DNA of 64,000 nt, taken from contig NZ_CP019286.1 of the NCBI RefSeq assembly GCF_000226975.2, positions 1-64,000 of the forward strand, written 5' to 3'. Below, one piece after another: positions 27,024-35,956 of the stretch. Under the pieces are notes generated by a model, which saw only the letters and a list, made by a program, of their open reading frames with translations, ran no database searches and was not told the origin of the DNA. Within the stretch, counting starts at the first letter, position 1. Each line of letters starts with the position of its first letter. This stretch comes from Halobiforma lacisalsi AJ5. GTDB taxonomy: Archaea; Halobacteriota; Halobacteria; Halobacteriales; Natrialbaceae. The position numbers were made by a program, and so were the translations under genes.

Positions 27024-28016
27024 ATGACTATATCGAAGTTGCAGCGGGTTTATTACTGGCACGTGGGGAATGTTAGAGACCACATATATAATGAAAAAAT
27101 GGCAGCGCATGATATAAAGAAAAAACGATCTGGCGGCTCAAATGTGGTTATTGGAAATGGGCCCGCCATCTTTGGATATTTTTATGGGAGACTACTCGGG
27201 CGTGGCTATGCCCAATCGAAGGAACTAGGCTGGAAAGGAAGATTGATGCGACTATACGGCCCAATTAGCTATATCCTCTTAGTAGGTGTGCTGTTCCTCC
27301 TTCTTTCCCTGGTGTTGGCGTTGTTTGAATTGACGCTCGAAATTACGCTTCCTCCGACCATTGCACTGTCTGTAATGGTCTTGGCAGGAGTTCCAAACCT
27401 CCATGGCCGATATTTAGCCAAGAAAGATGCTAAGGAAGCAAAAAAGCTCGAGGGGTTGATAGCCAACCCTGCCGCTGGAGAAATCGATACTGCGATTGAA
27501 AATCTGGCCCACCGCCAAGAGCGGGTGAATAAAGCCGCTTTGAGGGCTGCCGCAGATATTTTGGAAGACTCCCCGGGAAAAGCGATCAAGTACAGCTCTA
27601 CAAGTGCTGAATCGATATACACTGAACTTGTACGGCAGGTACAGAGTGGCGACGAGGAAACCAAAGAGTTAGCCCTCAAATCACTGCTCTGGATCTCTCG
27701 AGATCACGGTCACCTTCCATACCAACATGCAAAACTATACAGTAATCTCCTTCAAGTAACTCATTCTCCGATCCAGATCTATTCAACGCTGATTCTGGGC
27801 AACATCAAACTAGAAGACCAAAGCCAGTACAAAGCATGTGCTAAGGCCATTAAACCAGTCGTGCAGGATCCAGATGCCGAAGTTCGGAAAGCTGCTGCAA
27901 CCGCACTTGGGAATTTGCCGTGTGACGTATCACTCAAACTCTTGAATCACTTGGCGAAAGACTCAGATCGGAACGTTCGTCACACAGCAAATGAAGCATT
28001 GCAACACATTCGGTGA
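27024..28016 (+). CDS. HEAT-repeat protein with membrane anchor
   Basis: A 330-residue protein. The N-terminal region is basic; two membrane helices (~80-105 and ~112-130, PISYILLVGVLFLLLSLVLA onward) precede a cytosolic helical solenoid. The last ~70 residues contain clear HEAT/PBS-lyase motifs (DPDAEVRKAAATALGNL and DSDRNVRHTANEALQHI). It is the only sizeable rightward gene inside the leftward cluster and is AT-richer than its neighbours (29 G/C of 60 at 27301-27360), which suggests separately acquired cargo. Function unknown. Confidence 0.65.
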   Translation: MTISKLQRVYYWHVGNVRDHIYNEKMAAHDIKKKRSGGSNVVIGNGPAIFGYFYGRLLGRGYAQSKELGWKGRLMRLYGPISYILLVGVLFLLLSLVLALFELTLEITLPPTIALSVMVLAGVPNLHGRYLAKKDAKEAKKLEGLIANPAAGEIDTAIENLAHRQERVNKAALRAAADILEDSPGKAIKYSSTSAESIYTELVRQVQSGDEETKELALKSLLWISRDHGHLPYQHAKLYSNLLQVTHSPIQIYSTLILGNIKLEDQSQYKACAKAIKPVVQDPDAEVRKAAATALGNLPCDVSLKLLNHLAKDSDRNVRHTANEALQHIR

Positions 28017-28024
28017 CTCAATAA

Positions 28025-28387
28025 TTACTCTATTCGCTCGAGCACGGCCTCGGCCCGCTGTGCGCCGACACCGGGCACGCCCTCGAGTCGCTCCCGATCG
28101 CTTTCTCGCAGGTCATCCAGCGAGTCGTACTCGCGGGCGATCGCCTCGCTAATCTCCTCGCCGACGCCGCTGACGTCTTCGACGACGGCCCGAATCCGCT
28201 CGTTGCGGTCGTCCAGGTGGAACTCGAGGCGGCGTTCGTACTCCGCGTGGTCGATCTCACCCGCGGCGTAGGCCTGTCGGGCTTGTGCGACCGGGTCCGG
28301 GTCGGACTCGAAGTAGTCCTTGGCGTAGGACGCGAGGACGACCGCGACGGCGAGGACAAACCACAGCGGCAACGGATCGCCGGACAT
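28025..28387 (-). CDS. Membrane protein with SHOCT-like and helix-hairpin-helix segments
   Basis: 120 residues: an N-terminal membrane helix (LPLWFVLAVAVVLASYA), a short SHOCT-like segment (ARQAYAAGEIDHAEYERRLE) and C-terminal helix-hairpin-helix signatures (VSGVGEEISEAIA and VPGVGAQRAEAVLE). The HhH pair suggests DNA contact at the membrane, fitting a DNA-export or packaging context. Its start is four codons' reach from the end of the preceding gene, implying coupled translation. Confidence 0.7.
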   Translation of the reverse strand: MSGDPLPLWFVLAVAVVLASYAKDYFESDPDPVAQARQAYAAGEIDHAEYERRLEFHLDDRNERIRAVVEDVSGVGEEISEAIAREYDSLDDLRESDRERLEGVPGVGAQRAEAVLERIE

Positions 28388-28389
28388 GG

Positions 28390-28572
28390 CTACTCACTCT
28401 CGAGTCGTTCCCGTTCCCGCCGCACGCTCTCGTATTCGCGGTCGAGCATGATGCTCGCGACCTCGAGTTCGGCGTCGTCCTGGCCTTTCTGGTAGCCTTG
28501 CCGGTAGCCGATCTGGAGGATCAACAGCGTCCAGAGCGACCCGATCGTGAAAATGATCGCCGGTTCGATCAT
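28390..28572 (-). CDS. Small membrane protein with coiled-coil tail
   Basis: 60 residues: membrane helix (~4-22, PAIIFTIGSLWTLLILQIG) then a charged helix (DREYESVRRERERLESE). It overlaps the preceding gene start by four bases and ends two bases before the next gene, so it is part of the leftward operon. Confidence 0.6.
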   Translation of the reverse strand: MIEPAIIFTIGSLWTLLILQIGYRQGYQKGQDDAELEVASIMLDREYESVRRERERLESE

Positions 28573-29069
28573 GCACTCCCAAAGTCCCCGAGACTCGAGT
28601 CGTCGGGATGCTCGCCGCGTTCGTGGTCTTTCGTACTCCGATCGCCGGGCTTGTACGCTCGCGAGTCGGACAGCGTAAAGTGCGACCGGGCGGCTTCAAC
28701 CAGATCCCATGCCTCCGATGGCATCGACCGGCCGTCGACGTCGGGCGACCGACTCGCCATCGTCTCGTTTCGCAGCTCACGAAGCTCCTCGATACACTCC
28801 GATTCGTACCACGTCAGCGCGTCGAAGATCGGCGTGAGCGTCCAGTCTCGTCCTGCTGGCCCACGAAGGAACAGCGCCCCGACAGCGTCGAGAAAATCGT
28901 CCCGGACGGGCTCACGGTCGCCGTTGCCGTCCTCACGATCGAGGCCGAACCACAGTGTTCGGTCACGTGTCCGAACGGCGATCGGTCGCTCTTGGGTCGC
29001 TGTCTGTCGATACAACGCCCAGGACTCGGTGTCGTCGTCGACGCGGAAGGCGAACTCTGGATTTGACAT
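28569..29069 (-). CDS. Cytosolic protein of unknown function
   Basis: A 166-residue acidic protein (MSNPEFAFRVDDDTESWALY...). The N-terminal half has a beta-rich pattern with TRDRTLWFGLD; the C-terminus is polar and probably disordered. No family recognised. It overlaps the next gene by four bases. Confidence 0.6.
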   Translation of the reverse strand: MSNPEFAFRVDDDTESWALYRQTATQERPIAVRTRDRTLWFGLDREDGNGDREPVRDDFLDAVGALFLRGPAGRDWTLTPIFDALTWYESECIEELRELRNETMASRSPDVDGRSMPSEAWDLVEAARSHFTLSDSRAYKPGDRSTKDHERGEHPDDSSLGDFGSA

Positions 29070-29072
29070 AGT

Positions 29073-29312
29073 TTAGGCCTCCCACTCGCGGACCTCCGCG
29101 AGTGCGGTCTCGAGTTTCTGCTGGTTGAACGGGTCTGATTCAGCCTCGATCTCAGCCTCGAGCCGGGATTCGGGCATGAGTCGTGCCCGGCGTTCGTAGT
29201 GTTTCGCGCAGAGGTACCGACCCTCGAGCCGACCGATTGGATTGGTCTGGCACCGTGAGACGGCACAGTGTTTGTCGCGAACGGTTCCGGCGAAGGTCTC
29301 GAGGAGATTCAT
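29073..29312 (-). CDS. Small Cys/His protein
   Basis: 79 residues: MNLLETFAGTVRDKHCAVSR with CAVSRC, then YLCAKHYERRARL, a C-x4-C ... C-x2-H arrangement like a compact zinc finger, followed by a charged helix. The start at 29312 overlaps the upstream gene stop (ATGA). A longer frame from 29549 lies inside the upstream gene and is not supported. Confidence 0.6.
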   Translation of the reverse strand: MNLLETFAGTVRDKHCAVSRCQTNPIGRLEGRYLCAKHYERRARLMPESRLEAEIEAESDPFNQQKLETALAEVREWEA

Positions 29313-30118
29313 GCGCGCGCTCGCTCCGGTGTCCGCTGGCCGGTATCGATCGGCTCGACGTACTTGTACCCCTGATTCGGGACGGTCGTCGGACACTCGA
29401 GGTCGACCTCCCACAGCGGGGAGAACCAGATGCGTCCGCTCTCGGTCCCGCGTATCTGTCCACAGGCAACGAGTTGACCGTCTTGTTCGAACCAAATCCG
29501 CTGGCCGAAGCGTGTCTGTTGAGGCGTTCCGTTGACCGTCCAGTAGCACTGGTGGTCGTCAGGAACGTTTTTCTCGAGTTTGTGTTCGATCTGTTCGTCG
29601 GTCGCGTGTACGAGTACGTCTTTGGGCGTCATATCCGGGTCTGGGAGCTTGTCGGTCGTGTTCGGGCCAAAATCGAGTTGGTCCTCGTAGTCGTCGCCGT
29701 TCCGGGTATCGAGTTTCGTCACGGCGTAGCCGTCGTGACGCTCGACGACCGGGAGTTCGACGACGCGGACGGTGGTCGGCGCAGCGCCGGGCCGGATGAG
29801 TACGAGTTCCTCCCCGTCAAACGCGATATCGGCCAGCGACGGCTCGTTGACCGTATCCTCGAGCCGCTGGTATGCGATCGCGAAGAACCGGGCGTCGGCT
29901 TCGGACTGTGCGGCCACGCGGAAGTACGCCGCGTGAAACGCGCCGTGCATCCCAGCCGAAACCGATGCCACGAGATACACAGTGTGGTCGTTGTCGGGCG
30001 TCTCGTCGTGGTGAACGTCGGGAAATTCGAAACAGTCGGGACAGACTGCGTTCCGTGCGAGGTAGTTCGCTCGCGTGTCGAACGGTTCACCGCAATCTGA
30101 GCAGGTGTGCGTGTCCAT
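29309..30118 (-). CDS. Zinc-finger protein with C-terminal barrel-like domain
   Basis: 269 residues from ATG 30118 (MDTHTCSDCGEPFDTRANYL). An N-terminal zinc ribbon has CSDCG and CPDCF. A central alpha/beta domain follows (YLVASVSAGMHGAFHAAYFR). The C-terminal ~80 residues are homologous to the stand-alone protein at 26732-26968. Domain order suggests a nucleic-acid-binding regulator. A frame extension to 30214 crosses non-conserved intergenic DNA and was not used. Confidence 0.65.
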   Translation of the reverse strand: MDTHTCSDCGEPFDTRANYLARNAVCPDCFEFPDVHHDETPDNDHTVYLVASVSAGMHGAFHAAYFRVAAQSEADARFFAIAYQRLEDTVNEPSLADIAFDGEELVLIRPGAAPTTVRVVELPVVERHDGYAVTKLDTRNGDDYEDQLDFGPNTTDKLPDPDMTPKDVLVHATDEQIEHKLEKNVPDDHQCYWTVNGTPQQTRFGQRIWFEQDGQLVACGQIRGTESGRIWFSPLWEVDLECPTTVPNQGYKYVEPIDTGQRTPERARA

Positions 30119-30504
30119 AGCTGACAGTTGGTGAGTGGTTCCTAGTACGTTTCGCCGACAATCTTGCTCTCGCACGTACGCGGATGTATTCGATATCGAA
30201 AGCCGGCGATCCACTGGTTTCGCTTCCGATACCCATGCCTCGAGCGTGGAGATCCGTCCTTCTCTCTCATAATGACTTAAACGCTTCAGCGAGCGGCCGA
30301 ATCTGCCGTCTGAGGGTTAATTCAACGCAAAAGTGATCGACACCAACTTCCAATTACAAGACCGTACTCTAGATACGTACGCCCGTACCCCTGCAACCCC
30401 AGCAACAGACCCACAGTCATCCTCTCTCCTCTTACAGTTGGAATAGCGTCTCTAAGGCCAGCGATTAGCTGTGGATAGCGTGATTCGTCTTTGTCCACAG
30501 CCGC
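30119..30504. other. Intergenic region splitting the leftward cluster
   Basis: About 386 bases with no convincing gene. GCTGTGGA (30468-30475) and TCCACAGC (30494-30501) form a hairpin just after the stop of the MCM-N-like gene, a plausible terminator or processing site. The left half, rich in short AT tracts, probably holds the promoter for the gene block from 30118 leftward. Confidence 0.5.
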
Positions 30505-31443
30505 TCAACAGTCTGGTTCGAACGTCGGTGTCGAACTCGTTGTGATATGTACCCGACCGTCTCGGTGTTCCGAAATCAGGCTGCCCCCCTCGAGATCGTC
30601 GAGTGCGGCCTGGATCTCCCCCTCGGCGACACCATGTTCGTCACTTACCGTGTCGATCACCTCTCGCGTCGCCGTATCGTAGCTCGAGCCAGCAGTGCTT
30701 AACCGATCGACGGCGTCGAAGGTCCACTTCCGAACTTTCCAATCCGCGACCTCGTCGACCGTCGCGGGCTGTTCGCTCTTGTTGATCGAGACGGCGTCGA
30801 GATACGTCTCGAGAACAGCCTCGTCCTGGTCGGGCAAGATATCGTATGTTCCGACGATCGTCACCACATCACCGGCACTAACGGTCTCACAGAGGTCTTC
30901 CCACAGGAACACGACTTCGACAGGCGGGTCGTCCATCGACGAGTCGGTTCGTTGGAGTTCAATCCGCTGAAAATCGACGACCTCGGACTGCCCGAGATGA
31001 AATCGGAACGCGGAGCTTTGCTCGCAGCCCTGGCACTGCCCTGGCTCGAGGAGGTCGCCTCCCGATTGTGGCACGCGCGTCAGTGTGCCGCACAACTGAC
31101 ATTCGAACGCGGCCTCGCGAGCGCACGGTTTGACCATGCCGACGTCGACCACTTCGCCCGTGACGCCGATCAACTCGCCGAGCGCCGACGAGCCGTACTT
31201 CCCGACGCGATAGGTACGCCGTTCGGGAAGCTCGTACACGCGGACGGGCGTGTTAATGTAGCCAAGCGAGGAGAGTGCGCTCCGAGCGCCTTTCAGCCCG
31301 TTGTCCGGGTCCTCGAGCACGAGATCCGCAAGGTCACGGTCGGCATCCTCGATCGCTGGCCACGGCACCCGGACCGAGTCGGGGCGGCCGTCCGACTCGA
31401 GGTACCGCGACAGTGGTCCCTCGAAGGCCGCTTCCCAGTCCAT
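30505..31443 (-). CDS. MCM N-terminal domain-like protein lacking the helicase motor
   Basis: 312 residues. The central part follows the archaeal MCM N-terminal domain: LGELIGVTGEVVDVGMVKP (OB-fold start), AAFECQLCGTLTRVPQ with a second CQGC knuckle (CxxC...CxxC zinc ribbon), VVDFQRIELQRTDSS, and VSAGDVVTIVGTYDIL. No Walker A/B or AAA+ module follows. Instead the last ~80 residues form a winged-helix-like region (ATREVIDTVSDEHGVAEGEI). It lies two bases from the ATPase gene upstream. It may bind DNA or engage the host MCM, for example in replication hijack or in delivering DNA to the ATPase. Confidence 0.75.
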   Translation of the reverse strand: MDWEAAFEGPLSRYLESDGRPDSVRVPWPAIEDADRDLADLVLEDPDNGLKGARSALSSLGYINTPVRVYELPERRTYRVGKYGSSALGELIGVTGEVVDVGMVKPCAREAAFECQLCGTLTRVPQSGGDLLEPGQCQGCEQSSAFRFHLGQSEVVDFQRIELQRTDSSMDDPPVEVVFLWEDLCETVSAGDVVTIVGTYDILPDQDEAVLETYLDAVSINKSEQPATVDEVADWKVRKWTFDAVDRLSTAGSSYDTATREVIDTVSDEHGVAEGEIQAALDDLEGGSLISEHRDGRVHITTSSTPTFEPDC

Positions 31444-31445
31444 CG

Positions 31446-33926
31446 TTATCGGTCCACCTCCTCGAGTGCGGTTTCGACCGCGCCCCAGTCGACCTCGAGC
31501 ACCTGCTGGCCGACCGGCGTCAACGACCACACGTCGTTCCGGCCGTCTTTCTCGAGACACGGACCAAGCCCGTTGTCCTTCGATGCATGGTCTCGCAACG
31601 TGGCTTCAGCAAAACTCGGGTCGAGTGCGGTGTACAGTTCCCCGTAGCTTCCGTAGTCGTTCGCTTCGACGAGTTCGCACGTCTGGATGAACTCCTGCCG
31701 GAGCGAGGCATCTTTCCGGAGCCACGCCGAGATCGCCCGCGGCACGTCGTACCGCGTTGCGATATCCTCGTAGGTCGTTTCCTGCCCGACCTGCTCGAGC
31801 GTGATATCCTGCTGTCGATCCTGGCCGTCGACGGGCTCGAGGACTAATTCCGACGGGACGGCGTAGTCCCGCCGGTTGCGGAGTACCCACTGCGTGAGCC
31901 GATCCGTCACCGCTGTCTCGGCGTCGTCGTACTCGAGGACGGCCAGTTCGGCGGGGAAATCCTCGTCACGGAGGTACCAGCCACCGATCGCCGGGTATCG
32001 ATCTGGAGACACAACATCGCCGCTGATTACGTCGACCCACCATTCGGGAGCGGTATCCTCCGACCACGGCGGCGTCGGCGACTCGCGGACGCGAGCGCCC
32101 CAGGCTTTCCCGTAGCGGTCGCGCCAGACCTTGTCGCCGAGGCCGAGACCACACGGTGCGCCCCGCCATTCGATCGGCCAGAACGGTTCCCCGTCGGCGT
32201 AGATCATACCGGTTCCGGTTTCGAAGGTTCGCAGTTGCGTGAACTGTTCCGGGGTGAAATCGAACTTCTTGTCGAGTTCACGAACCTGTTCCTGCCCCTG
32301 CCGAAGCAGGATCTTGGTGTCCATGTTGTTCCGCACGGGTCGGAGGACGTCGTTGAACTTCTGGGTCGAGCCAAGCAACAACACTCGTCTCGAGCCCCCC
32401 TGCGTGGCGATAATACGGAACGTCTGCTGGAGGGCTCGAATTTGGTCCTTGTACCGGGCGTGTTGAATCTGTGATGGCGCGACGTTTTTCAGCTCCCGAA
32501 CCTCGAGACAGACCCGCGGCAGGCGCGGCCACTCGTCGCGAGCGTCCATGATCTTCTGAAGCCAAAGGTCCATGATCGTGTACTTGAACCCGTCACTCGC
32601 GTCGATGAAGTTACAACACAGCACCGCCGCCGTCTCGTTATCCGACAGCATCTCGCGGAAATCCAGGTTCGTCGATGCATCCGGCGACGCAATGAACCCC
32701 TCGCCGGCGAGTCGTGCGAGTCGTTGCGCCGCCTTTTCAACGGCCTGTTCGGCCGACAGCGAGAACGAGGCCTCGTAGGTTTCGACCGAGCCGTCGCTTT
32801 TGTGCCGGTCCTGTTTCTCGGTCCATTCGATCGTGGCCTCGAGCCCTTCGGCGAAGTCGAACAGCAGGTTGATGAGTTGATCGACCTGTTTCGACCGGTT
32901 GAGTGTAATCTCCAGGGCTTCTTTGATCCGTAACTCGAGGGATGGATCGGAGTCGGTGACGCCGGCCAGCCGGAGGATATCCTTCGGCGTGAGCATATCG
33001 ATCCCCAGCGTGAACGGCTCGAAGTTCGCCGGGAGGACGTCCGGTGTGCCCTCCATCCGCGGGACGTAGACCGTCGTGTCCATTGCCCGCGGCTGCTGGT
33101 TGAACCGCTCGAGGTTGTTCCGAATCACCTCTTCATCATTCGGAATCGCAAGCATCGGCGTCTCCATGCGGCCGTCATCGTGTAACGAGATGTACTTGTA
33201 GCCGTGCTCTCGCCAGAGGTTCATCCCGATCGACGTGAGTGTCGAGTCTTTCCCCTCGCGGGGCTTGGCGATCGCGAGGATGTGGTCGCAATCGTCGTGG
33301 GGAATCGCGACCTCTTTGTCCTCGAGATCGGCGGCTTCGTCTTTCGAGACACGACGCCGCCCGATCGGCGTCACCTCGTCGATATCCGGCGCGTGCGGAA
33401 CCTCCTCCGGATCGAGTTTTTCGAGGTAGACCGGCGCGTACTGCGAGGGGTCAGTTAACGAGGTGAGGTGGTTGAGTTCCTTCGCGATCTTGGTCAACGT
33501 CTCGAGTTCGCGTTCCGGGCTCGGCGGCGAGTAGCCGTTCGCACGGGCGGCCATGTGGTCCCGAAACCGGGCTTTCGTCCCGCTGTCGACGAACTCGCCG
33601 TCGTAGGCCGGTTGCAGGATCGACTCGAGGTCGTCGTCGCGTTTGAGAATCCAGTGGAGCGTTCGCAACAAATCGTCGGCTGGATACGCGCCGTCACCGG
33701 ACAGTGACCACCGCGTCTCGGCGATCAGTTTCCGGACAAGCGCCTCGTGTTCGGCCCGCGACTGTTTCTCGGTCTGTTCGGCGCTTTGCTGCTGGAGGTT
33801 CTCGAGTGCCGTCCCAACGTCGGTCTCGTCTTTCGCCTGGATTGCCTCGTATTGGACGGCGTCGTCCGTCTCGAGAACCGCTTTCTCATCGTCGTCTGTC
33901 GGTTCAGGTGGGTGGGGCTGGCTCAT
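31446..33926 (-). CDS. HerA/VirD4-like DNA-translocase ATPase
   Basis: 826 residues. The core has a phosphate-binding loop ILAIAKPREGKDST (~215-228), divergent but of HerA/FtsK/VirD4 character. Later come a Walker-B-like strand LPRVCLEVRELKN (~468-480) and a sensor-like VLLLGSTQKFNDVL. RNNMDTKILLR is placed like the end of a HerA core. The N-terminus is helical, the C-terminal ~150 residues look like winged-helix domains. No membrane helix, so it would dock on the neighbouring membrane proteins. Proposed role: pumping DNA across a membrane or into a particle. Gaps to its neighbours are two and five bases. Confidence 0.75.
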   Translation of the reverse strand: MSQPHPPEPTDDDEKAVLETDDAVQYEAIQAKDETDVGTALENLQQQSAEQTEKQSRAEHEALVRKLIAETRWSLSGDGAYPADDLLRTLHWILKRDDDLESILQPAYDGEFVDSGTKARFRDHMAARANGYSPPSPERELETLTKIAKELNHLTSLTDPSQYAPVYLEKLDPEEVPHAPDIDEVTPIGRRRVSKDEAADLEDKEVAIPHDDCDHILAIAKPREGKDSTLTSIGMNLWREHGYKYISLHDDGRMETPMLAIPNDEEVIRNNLERFNQQPRAMDTTVYVPRMEGTPDVLPANFEPFTLGIDMLTPKDILRLAGVTDSDPSLELRIKEALEITLNRSKQVDQLINLLFDFAEGLEATIEWTEKQDRHKSDGSVETYEASFSLSAEQAVEKAAQRLARLAGEGFIASPDASTNLDFREMLSDNETAAVLCCNFIDASDGFKYTIMDLWLQKIMDARDEWPRLPRVCLEVRELKNVAPSQIQHARYKDQIRALQQTFRIIATQGGSRRVLLLGSTQKFNDVLRPVRNNMDTKILLRQGQEQVRELDKKFDFTPEQFTQLRTFETGTGMIYADGEPFWPIEWRGAPCGLGLGDKVWRDRYGKAWGARVRESPTPPWSEDTAPEWWVDVISGDVVSPDRYPAIGGWYLRDEDFPAELAVLEYDDAETAVTDRLTQWVLRNRRDYAVPSELVLEPVDGQDRQQDITLEQVGQETTYEDIATRYDVPRAISAWLRKDASLRQEFIQTCELVEANDYGSYGELYTALDPSFAEATLRDHASKDNGLGPCLEKDGRNDVWSLTPVGQQVLEVDWGAVETALEEVDR

Positions 33927-33931
33927 CGCAA

Positions 33932-35953
33932 TCAGTCACCTCGAGCGGTCGCAACGGCCGGCTGTTCGCCGTCGAACAACTGTGCGGCTTCCGGAGTCGG
34001 GATGAACCCGCGGAGGCTGTCTCGCGGATCGACGGTCGGGAGTTCGTACACCGGCTCGCCCTTCTTGTGCGTGAACCGATCGGAGAACTGCGAATGCCGT
34101 TCGGACACGTCCGGGAGCCGGTTCTTTTCAGCGGGGAAGACGAGCGTCAAGGTCTGAGTCTCGCCGGAGGCGTCCCGGAACTCGACGTCGCGTTCATCGA
34201 GCACGTGGGCGTCCTCGACGAGCCACTGGTACTCCTCGCGGACGAGTTCGGGATCGTGGCCGAGGCGACGTTCGATCTTCGAGGAGGTCGGCTGTTCGAT
34301 CACGAGCCACGCGAGTTCGGCCTTTGGAATGAGATCGTCCTCGGCGGCCTGGACGCGCTGTTTCAGGTCCCGCAGGATCAGGGGCCGAATGACGTTCTCG
34401 CGGTGTCCCTCGAGATTCGGCTTCATTTGGGCGAGACAGCGGGCGTACCGCTGGAGGTCCGATGGAGCGACACACTCGTCGGAGACGTGCTGGTGCATCG
34501 TGCGAGCGGTCTTGCGGACGAACTCCTCGCGGTCGTAGGAAGCGTACCGCCGTCCAGCGATGAAGCCCATGTATGCCGTCACGTCCGCGGTCTCGACGGT
34601 CTTGAACTGGCCGGCACAGTCGAGCCAGTACTCCTCGCCGGACTCGGCACGGTAGCGTCGCAGGCGGCGTTGGCGGCGGCGTTTCACAATCCAGAACCAC
34701 CCGAGGCCGACAGCCGTGCTCGAGGCCAGCATGAGGAGATACATCGGGACCGTTGTCCACAGGCCGACCGCGAACAACTGCAACCCGAAGGTCACGCCGA
34801 AGGGGACGCCGAACTTGACCGCAGCGTCGCCAGTGCGAAAGCCACTCTGGAGGTCGAGCCAGAGGTGTTTGACCTCCTCGAAGAATCGGACGCGCCACGG
34901 GACGGTCGGTTCGCCGATTTCGCCGGTCTCGTCGGGTTCGACCTCCGAATCAGGCCGGGAAAGTCGGTCTATGATCGACTCGAGGGAGGGAGTTCGAGCC
35001 GACACGAAGTCTTTCACACGCTCCCAGTGAGTCGGTTCGAACTCGTCCCGATCGTAGCCGGCCTCGGCGAGTTCGGCCTCGAGTGCGGCCCCGTCTTCGA
35101 TGCCGTCGGCGACCGCGGCGAACGGGTCCTGGTACTCGAGGTCGTCGATCTCGTCGCGGACGGTCTCGAGTTCGGCTTCGATCTGGTCACAGTGCTCAAG
35201 CAGACGGGACGCTTCGTCGACGGATGCCTGCGAGTCGCCGTCCATCAGCTCGTACAGCGACGCGCGGCTGTCACCGAGGAGGTCATTAAACGTCAGGTCG
35301 GCCTCGAGCGCGTTGTCCAGCAGTTCTTCGACACGGTCGGCCCGTTGTATATACTCGGCGACGAGTTCGTCCTCGCGGGCATACAGCGCGTCGAGACGCG
35401 TAATCTCGAGGTCAGGCCAATGCACGCCCTCAGTATCATCACCGTCGTCGGCATCCCAGAACTCGACTGTGTCGTCGTCGTACTCGCCCTCGAGGGCGGC
35501 ATCGATCTTCGCCGCGATTTCCTCGCGACTGTCGCCCGTTGACGCGATAATTCGAGTACAGCCGTCGGTCGTCTTGATCTCGTCACGCAACTGTTCGACC
35601 GTCTCGACGGCCCACCCGGAGACGTCGGCCGCGAGTCCGGCATTACGACCGCGGCGGAAGAACAGCCACCGGCGCGTGAGCCACGCTGCGATAACGACCG
35701 CAATGAACGGGTGCGTAAGGATCGTCAGCAACGGGCCGACGATCGGAGCCGACGAGCCGGAGGTGTCGATTCGAGCGTTCATGAATAGCCACACGCCGAC
35801 ACCGATGAACCCGAACAGGGCAAAGACCAGCAACGTCGCGAGTCGCTTCGGTGCCTTCCGCGGATCGCCGAACACGCGGTGACTGAGTCGCGTCAGCGGT
35901 GACGGTGACGACTCACGTTCGGGATCGCCTTCGTCGATCAAAGACAGCGACAC
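33932..35953 (-). CDS. Large membrane protein with coiled-coil region
   Basis: 673 residues. Two N-terminal membrane helices (~38-58 and ~75-92), a long acidic helical region (~170-300), two further helices (~395-440, FGVPFGVTFGLQLFAVGLW onward), then a ~230-residue cytosolic domain with conserved cysteines. It lies directly upstream of the ATPase gene, so it is a candidate membrane scaffold or coupling protein for it. No family recognised. Confidence 0.7.
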   Translation of the reverse strand: MSLSLIDEGDPERESSPSPLTRLSHRVFGDPRKAPKRLATLLVFALFGFIGVGVWLFMNARIDTSGSSAPIVGPLLTILTHPFIAVVIAAWLTRRWLFFRRGRNAGLAADVSGWAVETVEQLRDEIKTTDGCTRIIASTGDSREEIAAKIDAALEGEYDDDTVEFWDADDGDDTEGVHWPDLEITRLDALYAREDELVAEYIQRADRVEELLDNALEADLTFNDLLGDSRASLYELMDGDSQASVDEASRLLEHCDQIEAELETVRDEIDDLEYQDPFAAVADGIEDGAALEAELAEAGYDRDEFEPTHWERVKDFVSARTPSLESIIDRLSRPDSEVEPDETGEIGEPTVPWRVRFFEEVKHLWLDLQSGFRTGDAAVKFGVPFGVTFGLQLFAVGLWTTVPMYLLMLASSTAVGLGWFWIVKRRRQRRLRRYRAESGEEYWLDCAGQFKTVETADVTAYMGFIAGRRYASYDREEFVRKTARTMHQHVSDECVAPSDLQRYARCLAQMKPNLEGHRENVIRPLILRDLKQRVQAAEDDLIPKAELAWLVIEQPTSSKIERRLGHDPELVREEYQWLVEDAHVLDERDVEFRDASGETQTLTLVFPAEKNRLPDVSERHSQFSDRFTHKKGEPVYELPTVDPRDSLRGFIPTPEAAQLFDGEQPAVATARGD

Positions 35954-35956
35954 GGA

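Noticed and set aside
33704-35542. Long rightward reading frame of about 600 codons
   Set aside because: It is entirely antisense to the 673-residue membrane protein gene, lacks protein-like composition, and is the expected GC-rich shadow. The same applies to long antisense frames at 425-1204, 2287-3066, 25186-26277, 29183-30100 and 43022-44065.
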